From contig JANQKS010000013.1 in assembly GCA_028281005.1 (NCBI GenBank), positions 62,001 through 126,000 on the forward strand: 64,000 nt of DNA, in the 5' to 3' direction. The stretch comes from Pseudomonadales bacterium (GTDB taxonomy: Bacteria; Pseudomonadota; Gammaproteobacteria; Pseudomonadales; Azotimanducaceae). The notes under the pieces are model-generated. The model was not told the DNA's origin. It worked only from the letters and a program-made list of their open reading frames with translations, and did no database searches. The position numbers and the translations under genes are program-made. Shown here one piece after another: positions 52,727-62,300 of this stretch; position 1 is the first letter of the stretch, and each line of letters opens with the position of its first letter.

Positions 52727-53341
52727 ATGAAACTATATAACTCAATGGGGCCAAACCCACACGTGGTTCGCATGTTTGCCGCCGAGGTCGGCGTCACCAT
52801 GGACATGGAAGACATCGACCTGATGGCCGGCGCCAACCGCGAGGCTGACTTTCTGAAGATTAATCCATCTGGCCAGCTGCCTTGTTTACTGCTTGACAAC
52901 GGCAATCGCATCGCTGAAATCACCGCCATCTGTGAGTACTTAGATGAAGTCAGCGACGGGCCTTCGCTGATGGGTGAAAGCGCAGAGGAACGCGCCAACA
53001 CCCGCATGTGGACCAGACGCATAGACCTCAACATCTGTGAACCCCTGGCCAACGGCTTTCGCTACGCGGAAGGGTTACCCATCTTCAAAGACCGCATGAT
53101 TACCATCCCCGAGGCCGCGGAAGGCTTAAAGAGCATTGCGCGCGAAAAACTGGCTTGGCTCAACGGCCTGATGGACGATGGCCGGCAGTTTGTGGGCGGC
53201 GACAAAATCTCCTTAGCGGACGTGCTGCTGTACTGCATGCTGGCTTTTGGCAACCAGGTGGGTCAGCCGTTCGACGAAGGGCTTAGCAACATCAAACCTT
53301 GGTTTGATCGCATGGCGGCGCGCCCCAGCGCGGCGGCTTGA
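52727..53341 (+). CDS. Glutathione S-transferase
   Basis: A 204-residue cytosolic GST. The N-terminal thioredoxin-like domain has LYNSMGPNPHVVRMFAAEVG (residues 3-22) and the cis-proline motif in SGQLPCLLLDNG near residue 49, with a glutathione-binding EITAICEYLDE. The C-terminal helical domain contains the N-capping ISLADVLLYCML. Ser5 or a neighbour is the likely catalytic residue. It conjugates or reduces electrophiles and follows glyoxalase I by 80 bases. Confidence 0.92.
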   Translation: MKLYNSMGPNPHVVRMFAAEVGVTMDMEDIDLMAGANREADFLKINPSGQLPCLLLDNGNRIAEITAICEYLDEVSDGPSLMGESAEERANTRMWTRRIDLNICEPLANGFRYAEGLPIFKDRMITIPEAAEGLKSIAREKLAWLNGLMDDGRQFVGGDKISLADVLLYCMLAFGNQVGQPFDEGLSNIKPWFDRMAARPSAAA

Positions 53342-53360
53342 ACGTTTAACGCTGACATAG

Positions 53361-53393
53361 CCGCGCACACAAGCGGAAAGCTTGTGTGCGCGG
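53361..53393. terminator. 14-bp perfect stem-loop between the two GST genes
   Basis: Arms 53361-53374 and 53380-53393 are fully complementary around a GGAAA loop. There is no T-run on either strand. It may end the first GST transcript or mark a processing site. Confidence 0.4.
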
Positions 53394-53486
53394 GTCTAAC
53401 CCCAAAAAACCTACACAAAAAGCAGCGCCGCTATAAAGCCACAACTTCTCTATTTAGATATCCGCGGCCGCGCTGATCCTATCCGT

Positions 53487-54083
53487 ATGCTGCTGAGTTT
53501 TCTTGAGATCGAATATCTGGATCGACAGGTGACGCTAGATGAGTGGTCGCAAGGCAATATCCCAACGCCATTTGCTCGTATGCCGGTCTATACCGAGGGT
53601 GTGCTCGTGATCCCGGAGGCACATGCCATCATGAATCACTTGGGGCGTGCTCATGGATTGATGGGGGAGACCGAGGCGCAGCGCGTTCGCTGTGACGTCA
53701 CCATCGAAGCTTGGAGAGACTACGGCAATCGCGTCGCCAACGCCTTTGGTGCGCTGTCAACCTCCGAGGATGAACGGAAGCGGTTTGTAAAAGAAGAACA
53801 ACCTAGGCTACTGGCCGACTTGGAGGCCTTCTATCGCACAAACAACTCCGTTTCCGGCTATTGGGCTGGGGATACGATAACCATCGCTGACTTTACCGCG
53901 TTCCACCTTGTCGACGGACTGCGAGGCCAATTCCCCTCGCTGTTTGCGCGCTTTGCCGGTCTTGGCGAATTCCACACTCAATTTGCCGAGCTACCGAAGA
54001 TCAAGCGTTACCTGGATTCCCCGCATCGACCGGCGGCTTTGTTCTACGGGCCGGCAGGCAAAATCTACCCTAAGGACGCCTGA
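53487..54083 (+). CDS. Glutathione S-transferase (sigma/pi-like), start codon apparently lost
   Basis: The first ATG (53487) yields 198 residues with a normal C-terminal GST domain (ITIADFTAFHLVDGL). Conserved coding continues upstream in the same frame from 53436: KPQLLYLDIRGRADPIR, the classic first strand and helix with the catalytic Tyr. No ATG, GTG or TTG lies in that frame before the stop at 53397; the codon where Met should be is ATA (53433). Either ATA is used, or the gene has lost its start and makes an inactive, shortened protein. It lies after the first GST gene and a 14-bp-stem hairpin. Confidence 0.75.
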   Translation: MLLSFLEIEYLDRQVTLDEWSQGNIPTPFARMPVYTEGVLVIPEAHAIMNHLGRAHGLMGETEAQRVRCDVTIEAWRDYGNRVANAFGALSTSEDERKRFVKEEQPRLLADLEAFYRTNNSVSGYWAGDTITIADFTAFHLVDGLRGQFPSLFARFAGLGEFHTQFAELPKIKRYLDSPHRPAALFYGPAGKIYPKDA

Positions 54084-54165
54084 TGTAATGGGCCCGCGCC
54101 CGCCGAGTATGGCAACTTGCACTCCGGTTGGAAGCACGGGAGCAGACCCACCAAAAATGGATCTT

Positions 54166-54657
54166 CTAAAGTTTACGGCCCAGCTTCTTTTCCGCTAACT
54201 TCCGCTCAAGGCCTTGGAAAGGCAGGCGCACCACTTCGAACGACATCAGCCCATGGACAAGCAACCATAGCCCAACACCACCGAAAACCCAGTACAAGAT
54301 AGGCTCGTTGAATCCCCTAATCGAGAAGAAGACGATCGCTAGAATGACGTAAGCAACAAGCCCGCTTAAGAAATCCTTCACACCTTTTGCGTATTCGAGG
54401 GCTTGGGCCTCATCCGGCTCAATGTGCTCACTGGCCGCCGACGTTGCTTTTTCTTGCTCTAAGTTAGACATGGTTTCATGCTCCGTGATAAATGTTGTGA
54501 CATCTACCTCGAACACCGCTGCTAGCGCTTTCGCCGTTTCCAAGCTTGCGTTATGCCCCCGTTCGATACGCTGAATGGTGCGGACAGAGACATCGGTCAA
54601 CTCGGCTAACTGATCCTGTGACCAACCCTTGCGGAGACGTAGCTTGCGAACAATCAT
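54166..54657 (-). CDS. HTH regulator fused to a two-transmembrane (2TM) domain
   Basis: A 163-residue protein. Residues 1-57 form a Cro/XRE-type HTH (LRLRKGWSQDQLAELTDVS, then RTIQRIERG). Residues about 95-150 form a two-helix 2TM domain (LVAYVILAIVFFSI and ILYWVFGGVGLWLLVHG) followed by basic residues. It is a membrane-tethered DNA-binding protein; similar fusions are known in proteobacteria without a settled function. The 2TM domain usually ends facing the cytoplasm, so both ends are likely inside. It is divergent from the P-loop kinase. Confidence 0.85.
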   Translation of the reverse strand: MIVRKLRLRKGWSQDQLAELTDVSVRTIQRIERGHNASLETAKALAAVFEVDVTTFITEHETMSNLEQEKATSAASEHIEPDEAQALEYAKGVKDFLSGLVAYVILAIVFFSIRGFNEPILYWVFGGVGLWLLVHGLMSFEVVRLPFQGLERKLAEKKLGRKL

Positions 54658-54817
54658 TGCGCTTCCCGTGGCTTCGAGGTAACGATATCTTCAAACCGAA
54701 AACGGTTTTCGAACACGACATGAACCCGAAATCTACCTGAAACCGGGGTGACAGTGCATCGTTATACAATTCCTTGCAGACCGATTATTGGCCACAGACA
54801 GGCCGCGCCGTGATGGT

Positions 54818-55426
54818 ATGAAAGAAGTATTTCTCGCTTATTCAGAGCTGGTCGACCAGATTAAGGGCGCCCCACCCGCCGTGGGAATGTCCACTTCGGT
54901 GATAGCCATCGACGGATGTGGGGGTGCAGGCAAGACAACCCTCGCAGCTACCTTAGCGACCTTCCTGAGCGACTGCCCGGTTGTGCATACCGACGACTTT
55001 GCATCAGCCACAGTCCCCTTAGATTGGTATAGCCGCTTGTTGGAGCAGGTCTTAGTTCCGCTGAGCAACGGGCAACACGCACGCTATCAACGTTACGATT
55101 GGGCCACCTCCGAGCCCGCTGAATGGTGCGATGTCCCTACGCACAGATTTCTTATTGTTGAAGGCGTGAGCGCGTCCCGTCACGAGTTTAGACCTTACCT
55201 CGCATTCAGCCTTTTTGTAGAAACAGACCGAAAAACGCGCCTTGCGCGAGGACTTTTGCGAGACGGTAAAGATGCGGAGCAACTATGGTTGGGTTGGATG
55301 CGAGAAGAAGATGAATACATCGCCAGGGATAACCCAATCGCCTATGCAGACGTGATTGTCTCGGGCAACCCAGAGTCCGTTCATGATTCGGCGAAGGAAT
55401 TGATCGTGTTGGCTTGCGTGCAATAG
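54818..55426 (+). CDS. Uridine kinase-like P-loop protein
   Basis: A 202-residue P-loop kinase. Walker A is AIDGCGGAGKTT near residue 32, the acidic VHTDDFASATVPLDWY near 58 resembles the uridine kinase substrate site, and RFLIVEGVSASR near 113 is the Walker B region. Relatives are annotated as uridine kinase family or AAA proteins, and true substrate use is unproven. The start could be the TTG at 54788; the ATG at 54818 is chosen. Beyond its stop the DNA is decayed insertion-sequence material. Confidence 0.82.
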   Translation: MKEVFLAYSELVDQIKGAPPAVGMSTSVIAIDGCGGAGKTTLAATLATFLSDCPVVHTDDFASATVPLDWYSRLLEQVLVPLSNGQHARYQRYDWATSEPAEWCDVPTHRFLIVEGVSASRHEFRPYLAFSLFVETDRKTRLARGLLRDGKDAEQLWLGWMREEDEYIARDNPIAYADVIVSGNPESVHDSAKELIVLACVQ

Positions 55427-55605
55427 TGCAAGCGCCTGGACCTGAGATTCGGTCAGCACGATGCCTTCGTGAGTGACTTATTCTTCCAGTGCTTCGAGCC
55501 GGTTTTTAAGTTCTCCAGACCATGGCGCAGCCAAACCCTGCGAACCGCCTCCTGGCGGTACCACACATGGGCGAGATGAAGACACCCAGCTTGCGCCGCT
55601 CATTC
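55421..55605 (-). pseudogene. Decayed transposase fragment
   Basis: On the minus strand, pieces of a transposase-like sequence appear in order but in shifting frames: ERRKLGVFISP, then AVRRVWLRHGLENLK, then RLEALEE-stop-VTHEGIVLTESQVQAL. I recall this string as the N-terminal segment of integrase-type (IS481/IS3-like) transposases. Two frameshifts and one stop interrupt it, and the catalytic core is absent. It is a dead remnant and marks a past insertion downstream of the P-loop kinase. Confidence 0.55.
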
Positions 55606-55768
55606 GAAGTGCGAGCCTCCAATCTGCTTCGAGCAGTGCTTCTACACCCCTTCTTCAACAGCACTTTGGTAACGCGCATTACCAGTATTCCATAAATTGG
55701 ACCCTATCGTTTGGGGTAGGTATGTGGACATCATCAGACACCTCCCCCAATTCCGCAGCCGCTTGTGC

Positions 55769-55882
55769 TCAAGACTTCTTTCGCCTTGGCTTCACCAACT
55801 TCACCTGACGCTTTGGGTATGTCCATACCCCGTTAGTCTTGACTTTTTTGCGGTCGGAACGTGCCTTCTTATCGCCTAACAT
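55769..55882 (-). CDS. Small basic ORF, possibly IS-associated
   Basis: Thirty-seven codons with a very good ribosome site (AGGAG seven bases ahead of ATG at 55882). The peptide is highly basic (MLGDKKARSDRKKVKTNG..., ending RRKKS) with no recognised family. It sits in a 600-bp stretch of decayed mobile DNA, so it may be a leftover. No promoter is evident. Confidence 0.3.
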   Translation of the reverse strand: MLGDKKARSDRKKVKTNGVWTYPKRQVKLVKPRRKKS

Positions 55883-55999
55883 TTTGACTCCTAATCGCGC
55901 GGTAATCGACGTTGGCAAACCCTAATGGTTTTTCTGACGGTTGAGTACTGATCGCTCAGGGTAATGCAGCTGGCCGTTCAATTTGAGGAACCATTCGTT

Positions 56000-56040
56000 A
56001 AGGAGCCTCTGAATAAGTCTCAAAAGCTCAGAGGCTCCTT
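56000..56040. repeat. Inverted repeat with 13-bp arms at the end of the P450 pseudogene
   Basis: AAGGAGCCTCTGA (56000-56012) and TCAGAGGCTCCTT (56028-56040) are perfect complements around a 15-base spacer. The sequence resembles terminal repeats of small insertion sequences but may equally be a terminator. It touches the P450 remnant's stop codon (56039-56041). Confidence 0.6.
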
Positions 56041-56537
56041 AAGCCATTGTGTTGCGAATCGGCAATGACTTGAGCCCACCCACAAACAATGGCTGGTCCA
56101 TCCTGGCCAGATGCTGGCCGAGACAAACATGCGCCCCAAAGCCGAACGCGGGTTGTTTGGCATCTTTGCGATCGACCCGGAACACGAAAGGCGCATCGAA
56201 GATCTCTTCGTCACGCTTTGCCGACTGATACCAAAGGATGACCGATTCACCTTCTTTGATGGTCTTGTCGCGCAGTTGATAGTCCTCTGTGGCCGTGCGC
56301 ACGAAATGCCGCACCGGCGAGGTTCGTTAATTGGGATCTTGTCTTCGATTCCACTTCCTTGATGTCGTTGAACTTAGTCACATTCTAAAACGGCTCGTAA
56401 CCCTGGGGATCAATGCGACGCAGTGGATCGTTGTTGCGCAGCCAAGTGAACTGCTCATGCATGCCCACCTCATCAGCCCAGGCAGCGGGAAGTGCAAGTT
56501 GGTTGCCCAAGGCCGGTGAGGTAGTTTCGACTTTCAT
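56039..56537 (-). pseudogene. Cytochrome P450 pseudogene
   Basis: The start region is intact: from ATG at 56537 it encodes a P450 N-terminus (WADEVGMHEQFTWLRNNDPLRR...GYEPF), then has an in-frame TAG where tryptophan is expected. About ten codons later the sequence jumps, with some 250-300 residues missing, to the late part of a P450: SPVRHFVRTATEDYQL, then FGFGAHVCLGQHLARMD with the haem cysteine. The C-terminus also has a gap before FVGGLKSLPIR. The ATGA overlap with the CoA transferase stop shows that it was once coupled to that gene. It cannot make a working P450. Confidence 0.88.
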
Positions 56538-57913
56538 AGGTATCTCCAAGTTGGCGCGTGGCGTCCGAGCTCACCCGCCGGCAAATCCCAGGACATGCGC
56601 AATCCTTCGGCAGCAGCAGGCGGTCGTAAGCGCCGCGCAGGACCCCAACTGGTCGCTTCCATACCGTCAGACCAATCCGCGTCGTTGAGTGGCACGACGT
56701 TGTCGTCGAGGTTGCCTGCTGGCCCGTTCATTAACAAGTATGCAGTGCGCGCCAAAGAACAGCGGATGCGTGTGCCGGTTGCTGTGGCCAGACGGGTGCG
56801 CAGGGCTCTCACGGTTGCCGTGGCCATCAGGTAACCGGTGGCGTGGTCAAGCGCCTGGGCGGGTAAAGGTAAGGGCTCATGGCCGTGGACGGCGCGCATA
56901 CCGGCATGGGCGATGCCGCAGGACATCTGCACCAAGCTATCGAATCCTCTGCGCGGCGCCCACGGACCGGTCCAGCCGTAGGCGTCGAGGCACACATCAA
57001 TCAACCCGGGGCGGATCTGTTGGCGCGCGTCGGCGCTAACACCCAATCGATCCAATGCATCGGCGCGGTAGCCGTGCACCAAAACGTCAGCGTCGGCCAA
57101 TAACTGCTCAAACGTAGCGCGGCCGGAGCGCTCCTTTAGATCAATGCGGGCGCAGCGTTTACCGAGGACAACTTCTGGGATGACAATACCTTCCTCCCAA
57201 TCCAACGGATCGAGTCGCAACACGTCCGCACCCCAGCCCGCAAGAAAGCGCGTGCACACGGGTCCCGCTAACACCCGCGTGAGATCAAGCACACGCAGGC
57301 CTTTGAGAGGGCGGCTGAAGTCGGGTTCTAGACGAGCGGTTGAACTTGTTCCGTTCTCAACCTGGTCAATTAACGGTTCGTGGGTAATAGCCACACCGTT
57401 TGGATGGGCCCGCCAGTCTGCCTCGCTACGCATGGCTGCGGCACAGCCACCGGCAGCTACAACTTCCTCTTCCAGCGTTTCAATCGAGTATCGCGCCACC
57501 GCGGCACCCACCGCATCTTTGTTGCCCGGACAATCCAGCACATGTAACACCGCGGCCCGATGGTGCGGCGCGTTGGTATGTAAACGGATCCAGCCGTCTG
57601 CCCCAGGGTACACACCGGCTATGTCGTCCCAGACCGGCGGCAATTTCCAGCCTTGTGGTTGAATGGTCCCCTTAAACCAAAAGGACGCCAGGCGTTGATC
57701 GACCTCGACCGTTCCACTCGGCTCGTGGCCAAGCGTTTCAGCTGAGAGCGCAGCCAATTCGGCCATGGCACTGCCAATGCTGGCCGCCGTCAAATCCGTT
57801 ACGGCATAGACTGAAGGGAGCGCGCCGCTGCCCTTGGTATCGACGTCCGGTAACTGGGCATCACTAAGTGTGCTGCGAATTTCCCGCAGGAAATAATCAA
57901 ACGCGGTCGTCAT
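56534..57913 (-). CDS. CaiB/BaiF-family (class III) CoA transferase
   Basis: A 459-residue protein whose C-terminal 260 residues are a class III CoA transferase: LKGLRVLDLTRVLAGPVCTRFLAGWGADVLRLDPL near residue 204 (given in part), LKERSGRATFEQLLADADVLVHGYR near 260 (given in part), and ALDHATGYLMA near 365 where the family's catalytic Asp lies. The N-terminal 200 residues form a second, divergent domain of the same family. It moves CoA between acids or acts as a racemase-like enzyme. Its stop overlaps the start of the decayed P450 gene (ATGA), a former operon partner. Confidence 0.88.
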   Translation of the reverse strand: MTTAFDYFLREIRSTLSDAQLPDVDTKGSGALPSVYAVTDLTAASIGSAMAELAALSAETLGHEPSGTVEVDQRLASFWFKGTIQPQGWKLPPVWDDIAGVYPGADGWIRLHTNAPHHRAAVLHVLDCPGNKDAVGAAVARYSIETLEEEVVAAGGCAAAMRSEADWRAHPNGVAITHEPLIDQVENGTSSTARLEPDFSRPLKGLRVLDLTRVLAGPVCTRFLAGWGADVLRLDPLDWEEGIVIPEVVLGKRCARIDLKERSGRATFEQLLADADVLVHGYRADALDRLGVSADARQQIRPGLIDVCLDAYGWTGPWAPRRGFDSLVQMSCGIAHAGMRAVHGHEPLPLPAQALDHATGYLMATATVRALRTRLATATGTRIRCSLARTAYLLMNGPAGNLDDNVVPLNDADWSDGMEATSWGPARRLRPPAAAEGLRMSWDLPAGELGRHAPTWRYL

Positions 57914-57992
57914 AACCCCTCCAGTGACCCCATTTCGTCCGCAAATAGGCCAATTGATGACAAATCAGCGCGGATTAGTCGCTCTTCACACA

Positions 57993-58018
57993 AATTTTGC
58001 GCCTCATCCCGCAAAATT
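57993..58018. promoter_or_regulatory. Operator-like inverted repeat between CoA transferase and RND genes
   Basis: AATTTTGCG (57993-58001) and CGCAAAATT (58010-58018), perfect 9-bp arms with an 8-bp spacer. It is about 80 bp ahead of the CoA transferase start and 150 bp ahead of the RND adaptor start. TetR-type repressors of RND pumps bind sites of this kind, but no such gene is adjacent. Confidence 0.45.
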
Positions 58019-58170
58019 GGTCTTACCAACTTAGTGATTACACGTAATCGCGGCTTGAAATGGCGTATGAGACTCCATTTTGTTACCATACGTAGCGGTA
58101 TTTGTGTAATAAATACACGGCATCATCGTATGGCTGTCTAACAGCCATCGATAACAGGAAGCACTCGCCC

Positions 58171-59355
58171 ATGCGCACAACCTACATTACAGCCATTGTC
58201 ATCGCCATTGCCCTTGTCGCGTGGCTCGCTTCCGGTGCGCTGAACGGCACGCGCGAAGGCACTCCGCCCTCCATCGCTGAGCTCAATCGCCAGCAGACGA
58301 GCGTGCAAGAAGACTATCAGCCGACGCAAGTGCGGGTGTCCGTCATCGACGCCAGCGAACAGCGCCGCACTGTCACCGTACGCGGCAAAACCGAAAACAA
58401 ACGCACCGTCGATGCCAAGGTTGAGTTACCCGGTACAGTGGTGAAACGTCCAGTGGAACGGGGCACTGTGGTAGCCGCCAACGACCTGTTGTGCGAATTG
58501 TCCGTTGAAGACCGTCAAGTGGCCTTGGTGGAGGCACGCGAAGCCCTCAATCAAGCGCGCATCGAATATCAAGGCGCGCTCAAGCTCAAACAAAAAGGCT
58601 TTAACTCCGAAACGGCCATTGCCGGCGCCAAGGCCCGCCTCGCTGCGGCTGAAGCCAATGTGAATCGTCGCCAGCTCGATTTGGCAAAAATTCAGGTGCG
58701 TGCACCTTTCGCCGGTGTGGTTGAAGACGTGCACCAAGAAATTGGTGACTACGTGACACCTGGGTCAAACTGCGCAACGGTCATCGACATGGACCCTATG
58801 CTGTTAGTCGGCCGCGTCTCGGAACAGGACGTCATGGATCTCAGCGTCGGCCAGGAAGCAGTAGGCTACCTACGCAACGGCGACGTTGTGCGCGGTCCGG
58901 TGACATTCATTGGCCAACAAAACGATCCCACCACCCGCACCTACGCGGTGGAAATAGAGCTGCCAAATCCGGATCACACCTTACGCTCCGGTGTGACCAC
59001 CCGGATCGAGATTCCGGTCGAAAGTGTATTGGCACAAAAGGTCAGCCCGGCGCTACTGAGCCTCGACGATGACGGCAACCTGGGTATTCGCACCATCAAT
59101 GAAGACTACATGGTGGAATTTCACCTCATCTCTATCCTCGCGGATGCACCGGATGGCGTTTGGGTGACCGGGCTACCTAAACGGGTCGGCGTCATCACCG
59201 TGGGGCAGGAATTGGTCACTGCCGGTGAACGCGTTGACCCAATTTTTCAAGACGCGGGAACGCTGAAAGCCGAAAGCAAACCCGATACCTCAGCTGCAGT
59301 AGATACCGCCACCGATGCCAACATGTCGCCTAAGGCGGCTGTGATCGCTCTCTAG
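58171..59355 (+). CDS. RND efflux periplasmic adaptor (membrane fusion protein)
   Basis: A 394-residue adaptor: an N-terminal membrane anchor (residues 4-22), a beta-barrel/lipoyl segment containing VDAKVELPGTVVKRPVERGTVV near residue 90 (given in part), an alpha-hairpin (VALVEAREALNQARIEYQGAL), the return lipoyl half LAKIQVRAPFAGVVEDVHQEIGDYV (given in part) and a C-terminal beta domain. It bridges the RND pump and an outer-membrane channel. The ATG at 58171 has AGGAAG upstream. The pump gene follows after 17 bases. No TolC-type gene is in the window. Confidence 0.93.
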   Translation: MRTTYITAIVIAIALVAWLASGALNGTREGTPPSIAELNRQQTSVQEDYQPTQVRVSVIDASEQRRTVTVRGKTENKRTVDAKVELPGTVVKRPVERGTVVAANDLLCELSVEDRQVALVEAREALNQARIEYQGALKLKQKGFNSETAIAGAKARLAAAEANVNRRQLDLAKIQVRAPFAGVVEDVHQEIGDYVTPGSNCATVIDMDPMLLVGRVSEQDVMDLSVGQEAVGYLRNGDVVRGPVTFIGQQNDPTTRTYAVEIELPNPDHTLRSGVTTRIEIPVESVLAQKVSPALLSLDDDGNLGIRTINEDYMVEFHLISILADAPDGVWVTGLPKRVGVITVGQELVTAGERVDPIFQDAGTLKAESKPDTSAAVDTATDANMSPKAAVIAL

Positions 59356-59372
59356 CCGCCGCAGGTTTATCC

Positions 59373-62300
59373 ATGTACGCGTTTATCGAAGCTGCCATTG
59401 GTCGCTCAAGGACCACTCTGCTCATCATGCTAATGGTGGTTTTGGCCGGGCTGATCTCGCGCGCCGTCATACCGGTGGCCAATGACCCAGATATTGACGT
59501 GCCATTCGCTATTATTACCATCGTGCACGAAGGCATCTCGCCGGAGGACGCTGAACGATTATTAGTACTGCCTGTTGAAACTGAAATGCGCAACGTCGAG
59601 GGTGTGGAAGAGATGAGTTCTTTCGCCTCCGAAGGTGCCGCCAACATCATGGTTGAGTTTGATGCAGACCACGATCTCAACAAAGCTTTGACAGACACGC
59701 GCGAGGCCGTGGATCGAGCCAAGGCAGAATTGCCTTCCACCGCCGAGGAGCCGATCGTGACAGAAGCCAGTGTCGACGATTGGCCGATAGTCCAGGTTAA
59801 TGTTGTCGGCGACGTGCCTGAGCGTATGCTGTATGGCGTCGCGATGGACCTGCAGGACGCTATTGAGGCTTTACCTGACGTGTTGTCCGCAGACATGTTT
59901 GGTGACCGCGAAGAGTTGCTGGAGGCGGTGATCGACCCGAATCAGCTTGAAGCCTACGCCATCTCTTCAGAAGAGCTCATTAACACCATCGTGCGCAACA
60001 ATCGTTTGATCCCTGCGGGCAGCCTGGATACCGGCGAAGGCCGATTTTCGGTAAAGGTACCTAGCATCATCGAGGAAGCCACGGACGTATTTGATCTACC
60101 GGTTAAAGTCGACGGCGACACTGTGGTCACGCTGAAAGACGTGGCGAGTATCAAGCGCACGTTTAAAGATCGCACAAACTACGCTCGAGTGAACGGCAGA
60201 CCCTCTATTTCGCTGCACGTCACCAAACGCGCCGACGCCAACATTCTAAGCACAATTAACGCCACCAAGGCGGCGGTGGAGAGTATCCGTCCGGACCTAC
60301 CGGGCCGGGTCGACGTCTTCTACACCACAGATCAGGCGCCATTCGCGCAAGGCCAGGTCACCGAACTGCAAGGCAACATCTTCACCGCTCTTGGCCTGGT
60401 CATGGTTGTGGTAGTGGCCGCCATGGGCTTTCGCAGCGGCATCATCGTTGGCCTGGGTATTCCGGTCTCGTTCCTTTTTTCACTGATCTTCGTCTACTTG
60501 TTGGGCTACACCTTTAACTTCATGGTGATGTTTGGCATGTTGTTGGGGCTCGGCATGCTGATCGATGGCGCCATCGTCGTGACGGAATACGCCGACCGCA
60601 AAATGACCGAAGGGTACGACCGCCGCAGCGCATACTCGCTTGCCGCCAAGCGTATGTTCTGGCCCGTTACCGCCTCTATCGCCACTACCTTAGCGGCCTT
60701 CTTGCCGTTAATGTTCTGGCCCGGCGTATCCGGACAATTTATGCAGTACCTACCGGTCACTGTGTTTACGGTGTTGTCCGGTTCTCTGCTGTACGCATTG
60801 GTATTTGGCCCTGTGTTGGGCACCTTGTTTGGCAAAGCCGGCAGTCGCGATGAGAAATCTCTCAAAACCCTGCAGCTGCTTGAAGAAGGTGACCCAAGAG
60901 AACTCAATTCCATCACCGGTTGGTATGCTCGGCTGTTGGCTTTGGCCACACGTTACGCCATCGTGACCATGGGCATCACGCTGGCCGTGTTGTTCACGAC
61001 TTTCTGGGCGTACGGCGAGTACGGCCGAGGATTTATCTTCTTTTCTGAATCTGAACCCAAATTTGCCAGCGTTTCCGTACGCGCACGCGGCAATTTAAGC
61101 GTCGATGAAGTTAACCAGCTCGTAAGTGAGGTGGAAGATCGGGTGTTGGAAGTAGAAGGCATCATGAACGTCAACACCACCACCCTGCTCAGCGGGCGTT
61201 CTAGCCGCAATGGCGGGATGGACCGCATCGGCGAGCTATTCCTCGAATTACATGACGAAAATGACCGTGACGTCACCGGTACCGAGATATTCGAAGAGAT
61301 TCGTGCACGCACTCAGAATTTGGCAGGCATCTCTGTGGAAATCGAAAAGATCGAACAGGGCCCACCCACCGGCAAACCCTTGCAATTGGAATTTTCTTCT
61401 CACAATCGCGTGTTGCTTGAGCCCGCTGTTGCTACGGTTGTAGCGCAGATGGAGCAAATGCCGGATATCCGCGACATTGATGACACACGTTCGCTGCCCG
61501 GGGTGGAGTGGAAACTAAGCGTGGACCGCGCCCAAGCTGCGATCTACGGCGCCGATGTCAGCCAGGTGGGGATTGCCGTGCAGTTGGTGACGAACGGGGT
61601 CAAAGTCGGTGAATATCGTCCGGACAGGGCAAAGGATGCCGTCGATATTCGCGTGCGCTACCCGAGCGAGGCGCGTGGCATAAACGCCCTGAGTGAACTC
61701 AAAATTGCGACCCGCAACGGACTCGTGCCGGTGTCAAACTTCGTCACCAAGGAAGCCACTCCCAACATCGACACCATCCAACGCAACAATGGCATTCCCG
61801 TCGAGTACATTCGCGCCAATGTAGCGCCCGGAGTCCTGGCCGATACCAAAGTGCAAGAGATAGAAGCATGGCTTGCTTCCCAAGATTGGCCACCGGAACT
61901 GAACATTACATTCCGCGGCGCCAACGAAGACCAGGCGGAATCCATGCAGTTCGTGGGCGTGGCTTTTAGCCTCTCCTTGCTGCTGATGTTTGTGCTGTTG
62001 GTGACCCAATTCAACAGCTTCTACCAGGCCACCTTAATTCTGTTCGCCGTGGTGCTGTCCACCGCCGGTGTCCTGTTGGGTTTACTCATCACCGGCAACC
62101 CGTTCAGCGCGGTATTGACCGGCGTCGGCGTGGTGGCGTTGGCCGGTATTGTGGTGAACAACAATATTGTGTTGATCGACACCTACAATCATTTGCGCCG
62201 TGAACATCCGGAGCTGGATTACGTGCAGCTGATCGTGCGCACCGGCGCGCAACGTCTGCGGCCGGTGATGCTAACCACCATCACCACGGTGTTTGGTCTG

